15,092 nucleotides of DNA, from contig JBGQHM010000135.1 in the NCBI GenBank assembly GCA_041497995.1, positions 1 through 15,092 on the forward strand, given 5' to 3'. Numbering within the stretch: position 1 is the stretch's first letter; every line of letters starts with the position of its first letter. The notes under the pieces are model-generated. The model made no database searches. It was not told where the DNA came from and was given only the letters and a program-made list of their open reading frames with translations. Shown in pieces: positions 6,621-13,943 of this stretch. The stretch is from DATKMS01 sp041497995. GTDB taxonomy: Bacteria > Desulfobacterota > Binatia > HRBIN30. Both the position numbers and the translations under genes were made by a program.

Positions 6621-7706
6621 ATGGCAGTTCGCTTTCCAGAACTTGGGTTTTACACACTTCCTGGGCGCGTCAGCGATCCGCGGCCGCTGCTGCAGGACGT
6701 GCGTGCGGCGGAAGAGATCGGCCTCGGGTCCGTGTGGATCTCGGAGCGGCACGACGTCAAGGAGTCGGCCGTGTTGAGCGGCGCCGCTGCGGCGGTGACG
6801 GATGAGCTCGCGATTGCCGTCGGCGTGACGAATCCGAATACCCGCCACCTTGTCGTGACCGCGGCGATCGGCTCGACGATGCATGCGCTGAGCGGTGGCC
6901 GCTTCGCGCTCGGCCTTGGCCGCGGCTTCAACATCCGTTCGGACATGTGGGGCGTGCCACGTGTGACCAGCGCGATGCTGGAGGATACGGCGCAGCTGCT
7001 GCGGCGGCTGTGGGCAGGGGAGAAGATCTTCGGGCACGATGGGCCCGCCGGCCGCTTTCCTTACCTCAGTCTTGATTACGTTGCCGATCCCGCGCCGCCA
7101 CTCATGTTGGCCGCGCTCGGCCCCAAGACCCAGGAGTTGGGCGGCCGCGCCTTTGATGCAGTGCTGTTGCACTCGCACTGGACGGATCAAGCGGTCGCCG
7201 AGTGCGTGGCCCGCGTCCACCGCGGCGCCGAGCGCGCCGGCCGCGACCCGAACGCCGTGCAGGTGTGGTCGTGCTTGGTGACCGCATCTGACCTGCCGGA
7301 GCCCGTCGAGCTGCGCCACGTCGTGCGCCGCATGACCACGTACATGCAGATCCCCGGCTACGGCGAGCTAATCGTCGGTGCGAACGGGTGGGACCGTGCG
7401 GTGCTCGAGCGCTTGCGTTCACATCCGCTGCTGCAAGGGCGGCTGGCCGACGCCACCGAGTTCACCGACGACGAGCTGCGCGCCATCCGCGACGTCTATC
7501 CGCCGCACTGGCTGACGGAGAGCAACGCGGTGGGCAGCGCGGCGCACTGCGCGCGCCGTATCATGGACCAGTTCGCTGCGGGTGCGGCGGGAGTGGTTCT
7601 GCACGCCAGCGCCCCGCGCGAGATGACAGCGCTGCTGGACGCCTATGCGGCCGTGCGGCCAGCGGCGCGGTTTGCTGGACGGTCTGCGGTGCCGGGGAGG
7701 CAATGA
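6621..7706 (+). CDS. Luciferase-like (F420-type) oxidoreductase
   Basis: This 361-residue protein has the TIM-barrel bacterial-luciferase-like fold. Members use reduced flavin or coenzyme F420 to oxidise or reduce varied organic substrates in the cytosol. Characteristic blocks are AAEEIGLGSVWISERHDVKE (~30-49), GVTNPNTRHLVVTAAIGSTM, the LSGGRFALGLGRG segment (~90-102) before the cofactor region, and APPLMLAALGPKTQELGGR. The pattern is close to what I recall of the probable F420-dependent family typified by mycobacterial MSMEG_2249. Flavin dependence cannot be excluded. The start is ATG 6621 behind a purine-rich GAGGGTAGGG. A phosphotransferase gene begins 3 bases after the stop, so the two are surely co-transcribed. 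Substrate is unknown; the partner kinase suggests a small hydroxylated compound, which is inference. Confidence 0.9.
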   Translation: MAVRFPELGFYTLPGRVSDPRPLLQDVRAAEEIGLGSVWISERHDVKESAVLSGAAAAVTDELAIAVGVTNPNTRHLVVTAAIGSTMHALSGGRFALGLGRGFNIRSDMWGVPRVTSAMLEDTAQLLRRLWAGEKIFGHDGPAGRFPYLSLDYVADPAPPLMLAALGPKTQELGGRAFDAVLLHSHWTDQAVAECVARVHRGAERAGRDPNAVQVWSCLVTASDLPEPVELRHVVRRMTTYMQIPGYGELIVGANGWDRAVLERLRSHPLLQGRLADATEFTDDELRAIRDVYPPHWLTESNAVGSAAHCARRIMDQFAAGAAGVVLHASAPREMTALLDAYAAVRPAARFAGRSAVPGRQ

Positions 7707-7709
7707 AGC

Positions 7710-8801
7710 ATGGCTGACGCGGCCCTCTCACCCGTCCGTCATCCGGAAGCGGTCAGCCCCGAATGGATCACGCGCGCGCTCCGACGGGCCGGCCTGCTGG
7801 ATCGCGCTGTGGTCGATTCCTTCAGCACACAGACCGTCGGCACCGGGCAGATGGGGATGAGTGTGCGCTACACCCTGCGGTACGACCGTGCAGAAGAGCG
7901 GGCGCCGCGCTCGGTCGTTTGTAAGTTCGCGTCAGCCGACCCGATGAGTCGCGCGACCGGACTCGCCATGCGCGCCTATGAAGCGGAGGTGAGCTTCTAC
8001 CGCGACGTGGCGCATGCGGTGGACATTCGCACGCCCGCTTGCCACTTCGCGGATATCGATATCGAGACCGGCGAGTTCGTCCTCGTGCTGGAGGATCTCG
8101 CGCCGTGTGTGCAGGGCGATCAGCTTGCTGGCTGCAGTGTGGACCAGGCGGCGGTGGCGATGGAGGAGCTGGCCAAGCTGCACGCCGCCAGCTGGGGGGA
8201 TCCGCACCTGGCCGCTTTGCCGTGGTTGAACCGCAACACCCCCGACTCGATCGAGATGGGCGCGCAGTTGCTCGCGTCGCTCTTCCCCGGTTTCCTCGAA
8301 CGGTACGGGTCGCGACTCGATCGCCAGTACGGTAGCGTCGCGGAACGGCTCAGGTGCGGACTCGGTGCGTGGATGCGCGAGCGCGAGCAACCCTTCGCGG
8401 TGCAGCACGGCGACTACCGACTCGACAACATGTTGTTCGGAACGAACGAGGGCGGGTATCCGCTCGCCGTCGTGGACTGGCAGACGGTGGTCTGGGGACC
8501 GCCGCTAGCCGACGCGTCATACTTCTTAGGCGCCGGGCTGTTGCCCGACGACCGGCGCCAGCACGAGCGGGCGTTGCTCCGGCTGTACTACGACGCGCTC
8601 CACGCACGAGGCGTTGTCGGCTTGTCGTGGGAGCGTTGCTGGAATGAGTACCGCCGCTACGCGTTCAGCGGCTTCCTGATGGCCGTTGCAGCATCGATGA
8701 TGGTCGTGCAGACCGAGCGCGGCGACGAGATGTTCCTCACCATGGCGCGGCGGCATGGCGCGCAGATTCTCGATCTCGGCGCAGAGGAATTCTTGTCGTA
8801 A
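7710..8801 (+). CDS. APH/CHK-type phosphotransferase family protein
   Basis: This 363-residue protein has the protein-kinase-like fold of aminoglycoside phosphotransferases, choline kinases and ecdysteroid-kinase-like enzymes, which phosphorylate hydroxyls of small molecules. The ATP lysine is probably K72 (VVCKFAS), the hinge is FVLVLEDL (123-130), the catalytic loop is HGDYRLDN (233-240, base D235), and the metal-binding aspartate is D256 in VVDWQ. GPPLADASYFLG is typical of the environmental phosphotransferase-family branch. ATG 7710 follows the LLM stop by 3 bases, with GGGGAGG ahead of it. The 3' end is convergent with yifB, 12 bases away. Drug resistance should not be assumed, because this branch is common in bacteria that catabolise lipids or CoA esters. 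Substrate is unknown. Confidence 0.9.
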   Translation: MADAALSPVRHPEAVSPEWITRALRRAGLLDRAVVDSFSTQTVGTGQMGMSVRYTLRYDRAEERAPRSVVCKFASADPMSRATGLAMRAYEAEVSFYRDVAHAVDIRTPACHFADIDIETGEFVLVLEDLAPCVQGDQLAGCSVDQAAVAMEELAKLHAASWGDPHLAALPWLNRNTPDSIEMGAQLLASLFPGFLERYGSRLDRQYGSVAERLRCGLGAWMREREQPFAVQHGDYRLDNMLFGTNEGGYPLAVVDWQTVVWGPPLADASYFLGAGLLPDDRRQHERALLRLYYDALHARGVVGLSWERCWNEYRRYAFSGFLMAVAASMMVVQTERGDEMFLTMARRHGAQILDLGAEEFLS

Positions 8802-8813
8802 CTCGTCACGACG

Positions 8814-10340
8814 TCAGTGAAACGACCGATCCAAGCTCCGATACTGGATCGCCTCGGCGACCTGGCCCGACGTAATCTCCGGCTGGCCATCGAGGTCGGC
8901 GATGGTGCGTGCGACTTTGAGAATGCGCGTGTAGGCGCGGGCGCTGAGTCCGAGCTTGGCCATTGCGGTTTCGAGGAGCTTCTCGGCTGACGCGTCGGTC
9001 TTGCAGAAGCGTTTCAGATCGCGCGGGCTCATTTGCGCGTTGCAGAAGATCTTGCGGCCGGCGAAGCGGGCGAGCTGGACGTCGCGGGCGCGGTCGACGC
9101 GGGCGCGGATGGTTTCCGATGTTTCGCCGGTGCTCTGGTCTGCGAGCTCTTTGTAGCGCACCGCAGGTACCTCCACTTGGATGTCGATGCGATCGAGCAG
9201 CGGGCCGGAGATTTTGGCGCGGTAGCGTTGCACGTGCAGCGCGGAACAGGTGCAGTCCTTGGTTGGGTCGCCCAGAAAACCGCAGGGACAGGGGTTCATG
9301 GCGGCGACGAGCATCACGTTGGCCGGGTACGTGATGGAGCCGACGGCGCGCGAGATCGTGATGCGCATCTCTTCGAGCGGTTGGCGAAGTACCTCCAGCA
9401 CGTTCTTGCGAAACTCCGGTAGCTCGTCGAGGAACAACACGCCGTGATGCGCGAGGCTGACCTCACCAGGTTTTGGAATGGTGCCGCCGCCGATGAGGCC
9501 GGCGTCGCTGATGGTGTGATGGGGCGAGCGGAAGGGGCGCGTGACTACCAGTGCGCGTCCGTCCATGAGGCCCATGACGCTGTGCACGCGCGTGGTCTCG
9601 ATGGCCTCCGCCAACGTGAGCGCCGGCAAGATCGTCGCCAGCCGTTTGGCCAGCATCGTCTTCCCCGAGCCGGGCGGGCCGACCATGATCACGTTGTGCC
9701 CGCCGCCGGCGGCGACTTCGAGCGCGCGTTTGACGTGCTCCTGCCCCTTCACCTCACTGAAGTCGACATCGTAGTGCGCGTGATTGGAAAAGACGGCGCG
9801 CAGGTCGACATGCACCGGCTCGATGACGCGCTCACCGCGCAGGAACTCGAAAGCCTCGGACAGGGTGCTGACAGGGATGATGTCGACGCCGTTCACCACC
9901 GCCGCCTCCTGTGCATTGTCCGGTGGTAGCAAGATACCGCGCAGACCTTTCTCGCTGGCGGCCGCCGCGATCGGCAGCGCACCGCGCACCGCCTTGACCC
10001 GGCCATCGAGCGACAGCTCCCCGAGAATCGCGTACTCGCGCAGCTTCTGTGCCGGCAGCAGGCCGTTGGCGGCGAGCAGACCAAGCCCGATCGGCAGATC
10101 GTACGCCGAACCCTCCTTCTTGACGTCTGCTGGCGCCAGGTTGATGGTGATCCTGCGCGCCGGAAACTCGTAGCCCGAATTCTTCAGTGCCGAGCGGACA
10201 CGGTCCTTGCTCTCCTTGACCGCGCCCTCCGGCAAGCCGACCACTGCCATCTGCGGCAAGCCGAAGGCGATGTCGACCTCGACCTCGACGAGCAGTGCGT
10301 CGATGCCGTGGACGGCGCTGGAAAGGACCGTAGCCAACAC
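8814..10340 (-). CDS. yifB: YifB/ComM-family magnesium-chelatase-like AAA+ ATPase
   Basis: The 508-residue length is normal for YifB. ComM, its counterpart in Vibrio and Haemophilus, is a hexameric branch-migration helicase acting on DNA taken up in natural transformation; the family has nothing to do with chlorophyll synthesis. An N-terminal ChlI-like domain (~1-165) is followed by the AAA+ core, with Walker A GPPGSGKT (221-228) and Walker B VLFLDE (301-306). A four-cysteine cluster (C351, C353, C363, C365) may hold zinc, and a C-terminal domain ends in AEAIQYRSLDRS. The start is GTG 10338-10340; it gives MLATVLSSAV, matching the family N-terminus, although no strong Shine-Dalgarno is visible. 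It is divergent from dprA with about 117 bases between starts, so two transformation-type DNA-processing genes share one spacer. Confidence 0.95.
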   Translation of the reverse strand: MLATVLSSAVHGIDALLVEVEVDIAFGLPQMAVVGLPEGAVKESKDRVRSALKNSGYEFPARRITINLAPADVKKEGSAYDLPIGLGLLAANGLLPAQKLREYAILGELSLDGRVKAVRGALPIAAAASEKGLRGILLPPDNAQEAAVVNGVDIIPVSTLSEAFEFLRGERVIEPVHVDLRAVFSNHAHYDVDFSEVKGQEHVKRALEVAAGGGHNVIMVGPPGSGKTMLAKRLATILPALTLAEAIETTRVHSVMGLMDGRALVVTRPFRSPHHTISDAGLIGGGTIPKPGEVSLAHHGVLFLDELPEFRKNVLEVLRQPLEEMRITISRAVGSITYPANVMLVAAMNPCPCGFLGDPTKDCTCSALHVQRYRAKISGPLLDRIDIQVEVPAVRYKELADQSTGETSETIRARVDRARDVQLARFAGRKIFCNAQMSPRDLKRFCKTDASAEKLLETAMAKLGLSARAYTRILKVARTIADLDGQPEITSGQVAEAIQYRSLDRSFH

Positions 10341-10457
10341 AGTGCGACTCTAGTTACTACCTTCATATGAAGCAAGAGAACTGCACCTGGATCGCACAAC
10401 TGCATAGAGTATCGTAGTTGAACTGTGGCTCAGTATCGGGATACAAAGCGGTCCGTG
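10341..10457. promoter_or_regulatory. Divergent yifB/dprA intergenic region
   Basis: This 117-base spacer is AT-richer than its surroundings and must hold the promoters of both divergent genes. For dprA the best candidate is TTGAAC (10418-10423) with TACAAA (10442-10447), 18 bases apart, four of six matches each. Transcription would then start almost at ATG 10458, giving a nearly leaderless message. I found no convincing yifB promoter by eye and no clear operator palindrome. Confidence 0.3.
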
Positions 10458-11576
10458 ATGTCGGGGCCCAATGACGGGTGGCGAGGCTGGTTGGCGCTGC
10501 GTGCAGTGCGCGGCGTGGGGCCGGTGGTCTATCAGGGGCTGCTGCGCGCGTTCGGCGAGCCTGCCAGCGTCTTTGGGAGCAGTGCGCAGGCGCTCGAATG
10601 CGCCGGCGTACGCCCTGAGGTGGCCCGCGCCATTCGCGCCTTCGACGACTGGGCGGCGGTGGATGCGCAGGTGGAGCGCCTCGAGCGGTCGGGCGCAATG
10701 CTCGTGACGTGGAACGATCCGGCCTATCCCGCCAATCTCCGCGAGATCCACGACCCGCCGCCGTTCTTGTTCGTGCAGGGGGAGTTGCAGCCCCGGGACC
10801 TCATGGCGGTCGCACTCGTCGGCTCACGCAATGTCAGCGCCTACGGCATGCGGATGACGCGCGAGCTCGCGGAAGGTTTGGTCCGTTTCGGCGTCACCGT
10901 CGTCAGCGGTTTGGCCCGTGGCACCGACGCCGCGGCGCACTGGACGACGCTGCGCGCTGGCGGTCGCACGATCGCCGTCATGGGGTCGGGGATTGACGTG
11001 GTCTATCCCAGTGAGCATCATGCGCTCTTTCGCGCGATCAGCCAGCAAGGAGCAGTGGTGACGGAATTGCCGATGGGCGCACAGCCGGATGCCGAGAACT
11101 TCCCCAATCGCAACCGCATCATCAGCGGTCTGGCGCTTGGGACCGTTATCGTTGAAGCTGCCGAGAAGAGTGGCTCGCTCATTACTGCGACACTCGCGAC
11201 GGAGCAGGGCCGGGACGTGTTCGCCGTGCCCGGTACCGTGGGCGAGCGCACGCGCGGGACACATCGCTTGATCCGCGACGGCGCGAAGTTGACGGAACGC
11301 GCCGAGGACGTGTTGGAGGAGATTGCGCCGCAGTTGTTGACCCGGATCGCACCCGCGGTGCCCGTCGACCTCGATCGCGAGGAAACCGCGATTGTCACGT
11401 GTATGCGACACGAAACTCTGCACATCGACCAGATCATCACGCGCAGCGGAATGCCGCCCGCGGCGGTGCTGCAGATCCTCCTCGCGCTGGAGCTGAAGGG
11501 CGTGGTCCAGCAACTGCTGGGCAAGCACTTCGTTGCATCTCCGGTTGACGTTCGGCGCAACCCGGCTAAGGGATAA
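10458..11576 (+). CDS. dprA: DNA-processing protein DprA
   Basis: The product is 372 residues, normal for DprA, a cytosolic protein that binds incoming single-stranded DNA during transformation and loads RecA; it is also kept in many bacteria without known competence. An N-terminal helix-hairpin-like part (WLALRAVRGVGP) precedes the Rossmann-like core. Core marks are ALVGSRNVSAYG (~119-130), VVSGLARGTDAAAH, GSGIDVVYPSEH, NFPNRNRIISG and EKSGSLITATLA. A C-terminal winged-helix region with IDQIITRSGMPPAAVLQILL ends the protein. I prefer ATG 10458 because the product then matches the usual DprA N-terminus; an in-frame GTG at 10425 adds 11 residues. Neither has a strong Shine-Dalgarno. topA follows after 3 bases. 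The downstream start site (AAGGGATAAGGC) overlaps the dprA stop, indicating coupling. Confidence 0.95.
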   Translation: MSGPNDGWRGWLALRAVRGVGPVVYQGLLRAFGEPASVFGSSAQALECAGVRPEVARAIRAFDDWAAVDAQVERLERSGAMLVTWNDPAYPANLREIHDPPPFLFVQGELQPRDLMAVALVGSRNVSAYGMRMTRELAEGLVRFGVTVVSGLARGTDAAAHWTTLRAGGRTIAVMGSGIDVVYPSEHHALFRAISQQGAVVTELPMGAQPDAENFPNRNRIISGLALGTVIVEAAEKSGSLITATLATEQGRDVFAVPGTVGERTRGTHRLIRDGAKLTERAEDVLEEIAPQLLTRIAPAVPVDLDREETAIVTCMRHETLHIDQIITRSGMPPAAVLQILLALELKGVVQQLLGKHFVASPVDVRRNPAKG

Positions 11577-11579
11577 GGC

Positions 11580-13883
11580 ATGGCGAAGAACCTAGTCATC
11601 GTCGAATCGCCCGCAAAGGCACGCACGCTGGAGAAGTATTTGGGCAAAGACTTCACAGTGAAGGCGTCGGTCGGTCACGTCATGGACCTGCCGAAGAGCA
11701 AGCTGGGCGTCGACATCAAGAACGACTTCGCGCCGGAATACCAGGTGCTGCACGGCAAGAAGAAGGTCATCGACGAGCTGAAGAAAGCGGCGAAGGGCAA
11801 GGAGAACATCTACCTCGCCCCCGATCCGGATCGTGAAGGCGAGGCGATCGCCTGGCACATTGCGGAGACCCTCGGTACGAAGAGCAAGTCCAACATCCAT
11901 CGCGTGCTGTTCAACGAGATCACCAAGCGCTCGGTGCAGGAAGCGATCCGCAATCCGCAAAAGCTCGACCGCAATCTCTACGAAGCACAGCAGACGCGCC
12001 GCATCCTCGACCGCCTCGTCGGCTACCAGATCAGCCCGATTCTGTGGAAAAAGGTGCGCCGTGGCCTCTCTGCCGGCCGTGTGCAGTCGGTTGCCGTACG
12101 CATCATCTGCGAGCGCGAGCGCGAGATCCAGGCGTTCGTGCCCAAGGAGTACTGGTCGATCACCGCGCGCCTCGAAGGCGACGCGCCGCCGCCGTTCTCG
12201 GCGCGGCTGTTTCGCATCGGCAAGGACAAGCTCGATCCCGAAAAGTTCCGTGTCGAGAACCAGGACGCCGCCACATCATTGGTGGACCGGCTGCGCGGCG
12301 CCGATTGGCTGGTCACAAAGGTCGAGCGCAAGGAACGCCGCCGCTTCCCGACGCCGCCGTTCATCACCTCGCGCTTGCAGCAGGAGGCGTCGCGCAAGCT
12401 CGGCTACGCGCCGAACCGCACCATGCGCATCGCACAGCACCTCTACGAAGGCATCGAGCTGGGCGGCGAAGGCGCCGTCGGTTTGATTACCTACATGCGT
12501 ACCGACTCGACGCGGATTGCGCCGGAAGCGTTGCAGCAGGTGCGCGAGTTCATCAACGAGCGCTACGGGAAGGAGTACCTGCCCGAGCAGCCGGTGTCGT
12601 ACCCGAGCAAAAAGGGAGCGCAGGACGCCCATGAGGCGATCCGCCCTACATCATTAGAGTACGCGCCGGAACGTGTCGCCCAGTTCCTGTCGAAGGAGGA
12701 GCTGGCACTCTACACGCTGATCTGGAACCGCTTCGTTGCCAGCCAGATGGTACCGGCGGTGTTCGACCAGACGACGGTGGATATCACCGCGGCCGATACG
12801 CTGTTCCGTGCCACCGGCCAGATCATGAAGTTCGACGGCTTCATCCGCGTGTACACGGAAGGCCGCGACGAGGAGCGCAAGGAGGACGACGAGGACGACG
12901 AGTCGGAGCGCCAGCTGCCGTCGCTGCGCGAGGGCGAACGGCTGAAGCTGCATGAGCTGCTGCCCGAGCAACACTTCACGCAGCCGCCGCCGCGCTTCAG
13001 CCAGGCGACGCTGATCAAGGAGCTGGAGGAGAAGGGCATCGGCCGTCCGTCGACGTACGCCAGCATCATGGGGACGATCCTCAACAAGGAGTACGTCGCT
13101 GAGGACAAATCGCGCCGCATGCGGCCCACCGAGCTGGGGTTCCTGGTGACCGAGCTCCTGGTGGACGCGTTCCCCGACATCCTCAACGTCGAGTTCACCG
13201 CCGGCATGGAGGACGAGCTCGACAAGATCGAGGACGGTACGGAGAAGTGGCTGGCGGCTATGCGTCGCTTCTACGCTCCGTTCGCGCGCGACCTCGAGCA
13301 TGCCGAAGAGCGCATGCGCGACGTGAAGCGCGGCGGCCAGCCGACTGACATCCCTTGCGCCACCTGCGGCGCGATGATGGTCATCAAGTGGGGCCGCGGC
13401 GGGGAGTTCCTGGCGTGTCCGAACTATCCGGAATGCAAGAACACCAAGAACTTCTCGCGCGACGCCGAAGGTGTCATCAAGATCGAAGAGGCGCAGGTCA
13501 TCGATGAGAAGTGCGAGAACTGCGGCAAGCCCATGCAGGTGCGCTTCGGCCGCTACGGCAAATTTCTCGGCTGCTCCGGCTATCCGGAGTGCAAGACCGT
13601 GCGGTCGCTCGTGCGTCCGGTGCCGACTGGTGTGAAGTGCCCTGATTGCGGTGAGGGCGAGATCATGGAGAAGCGCTCGCGCGGCGGCAAGACGTTCTAC
13701 AGCTGCAACCGCTACCCGAAGTGTAAGTTCGCCACCTGGGACCGCCCGGTGCCCGAGCCCTGCCCATTGTGCAGCGCGCCGTTCATCGTCGAGAAGATCA
13801 CGAAGCGCTACGGCACCGTCCGCCGCTGCCTGAGCGAAGGCTGCAAGTATCAGGAGACAGTCTCGGAAGCGGAAGCAGTCTGA
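11580..13883 (+). CDS. topA: DNA topoisomerase I (type IA)
   Basis: This 767-residue enzyme relaxes negative supercoils by cutting one strand and forming a 5'-phosphotyrosine link. The TOPRIM domain opens with KNLVIVESPAKA and holds the metal motif DPDREGE (82-88). The active tyrosine is Y305 in GLITYMRTDST, codon TAC 12492-12494. An acidic stretch, DEERKEDDEDDESE, lies at ~430-443 in the region joining core domains. The C-terminus carries four four-cysteine zinc ribbons: C593/596/613/619, C645/648/665/671, C687/690/709/715 and C728/731/750/755, used for single-strand DNA and RNA polymerase contact in known TopA. ATG 11580 is set by AAGG bases overlapping the dprA stop. trmFO follows after a repeat-bearing spacer of 60 bases without a normal terminator. 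Confidence 0.97.
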   Translation: MAKNLVIVESPAKARTLEKYLGKDFTVKASVGHVMDLPKSKLGVDIKNDFAPEYQVLHGKKKVIDELKKAAKGKENIYLAPDPDREGEAIAWHIAETLGTKSKSNIHRVLFNEITKRSVQEAIRNPQKLDRNLYEAQQTRRILDRLVGYQISPILWKKVRRGLSAGRVQSVAVRIICEREREIQAFVPKEYWSITARLEGDAPPPFSARLFRIGKDKLDPEKFRVENQDAATSLVDRLRGADWLVTKVERKERRRFPTPPFITSRLQQEASRKLGYAPNRTMRIAQHLYEGIELGGEGAVGLITYMRTDSTRIAPEALQQVREFINERYGKEYLPEQPVSYPSKKGAQDAHEAIRPTSLEYAPERVAQFLSKEELALYTLIWNRFVASQMVPAVFDQTTVDITAADTLFRATGQIMKFDGFIRVYTEGRDEERKEDDEDDESERQLPSLREGERLKLHELLPEQHFTQPPPRFSQATLIKELEEKGIGRPSTYASIMGTILNKEYVAEDKSRRMRPTELGFLVTELLVDAFPDILNVEFTAGMEDELDKIEDGTEKWLAAMRRFYAPFARDLEHAEERMRDVKRGGQPTDIPCATCGAMMVIKWGRGGEFLACPNYPECKNTKNFSRDAEGVIKIEEAQVIDEKCENCGKPMQVRFGRYGKFLGCSGYPECKTVRSLVRPVPTGVKCPDCGEGEIMEKRSRGGKTFYSCNRYPKCKFATWDRPVPEPCPLCSAPFIVEKITKRYGTVRRCLSEGCKYQETVSEAEAV

Positions 13884-13884
13884 A

Positions 13885-13928
13885 GAATTTCGGATTTCGG
13901 ATATTTCGGATTTCGAATTTCGGATTGT
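13885..13928. repeat. Heptanucleotide repeat, left arm (GGATTTC type)
   Basis: Starting two bases after the topA stop codon, about six heptamer units run in tandem: GAATTTC, GGATTTC, a 9-base variant GGATATTTC, GGATTTC, GAATTTC and GGATTGT. The strand sense is GGATTTC, opposite to the right arm inside trmFO. Such heptamer runs are, from memory, common intergenic repeats in several GC-rich environmental lineages and are comparable in style to cyanobacterial short tandem heptamer repeats. The stretch is much richer in A and T than the genes on either side. Confidence 0.8.
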
Positions 13929-13932
13929 GAAG

Positions 13933-13937
13933 AGGAG
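13933..13937 (+). promoter_or_regulatory. Ribosome binding site of trmFO
   Basis: AGGAG (context GAGGAGAGCCTGATG) lies six bases before ATG 13944. It is the only good Shine-Dalgarno near the gene and supports a start before the repeat, so the repeat-encoded residues are probably translated. The in-frame GTG at 14001 has no comparable site. Confidence 0.7.
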
Positions 13938-13943
13938 AGCCTG

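Noticed and set aside
8802..8813. Possible terminator between the phosphotransferase and yifB genes
   Set aside because: The gap is 12 bases with only an off-centre GACGTC palindrome; nothing typical of a terminator.
10184..10405. 73-codon minus-strand frame starting upstream of yifB with its own ATG
   Set aside because: It overlaps the yifB start in another frame, lacks recognisable features, and the yifB frame matches its family from the first residues.
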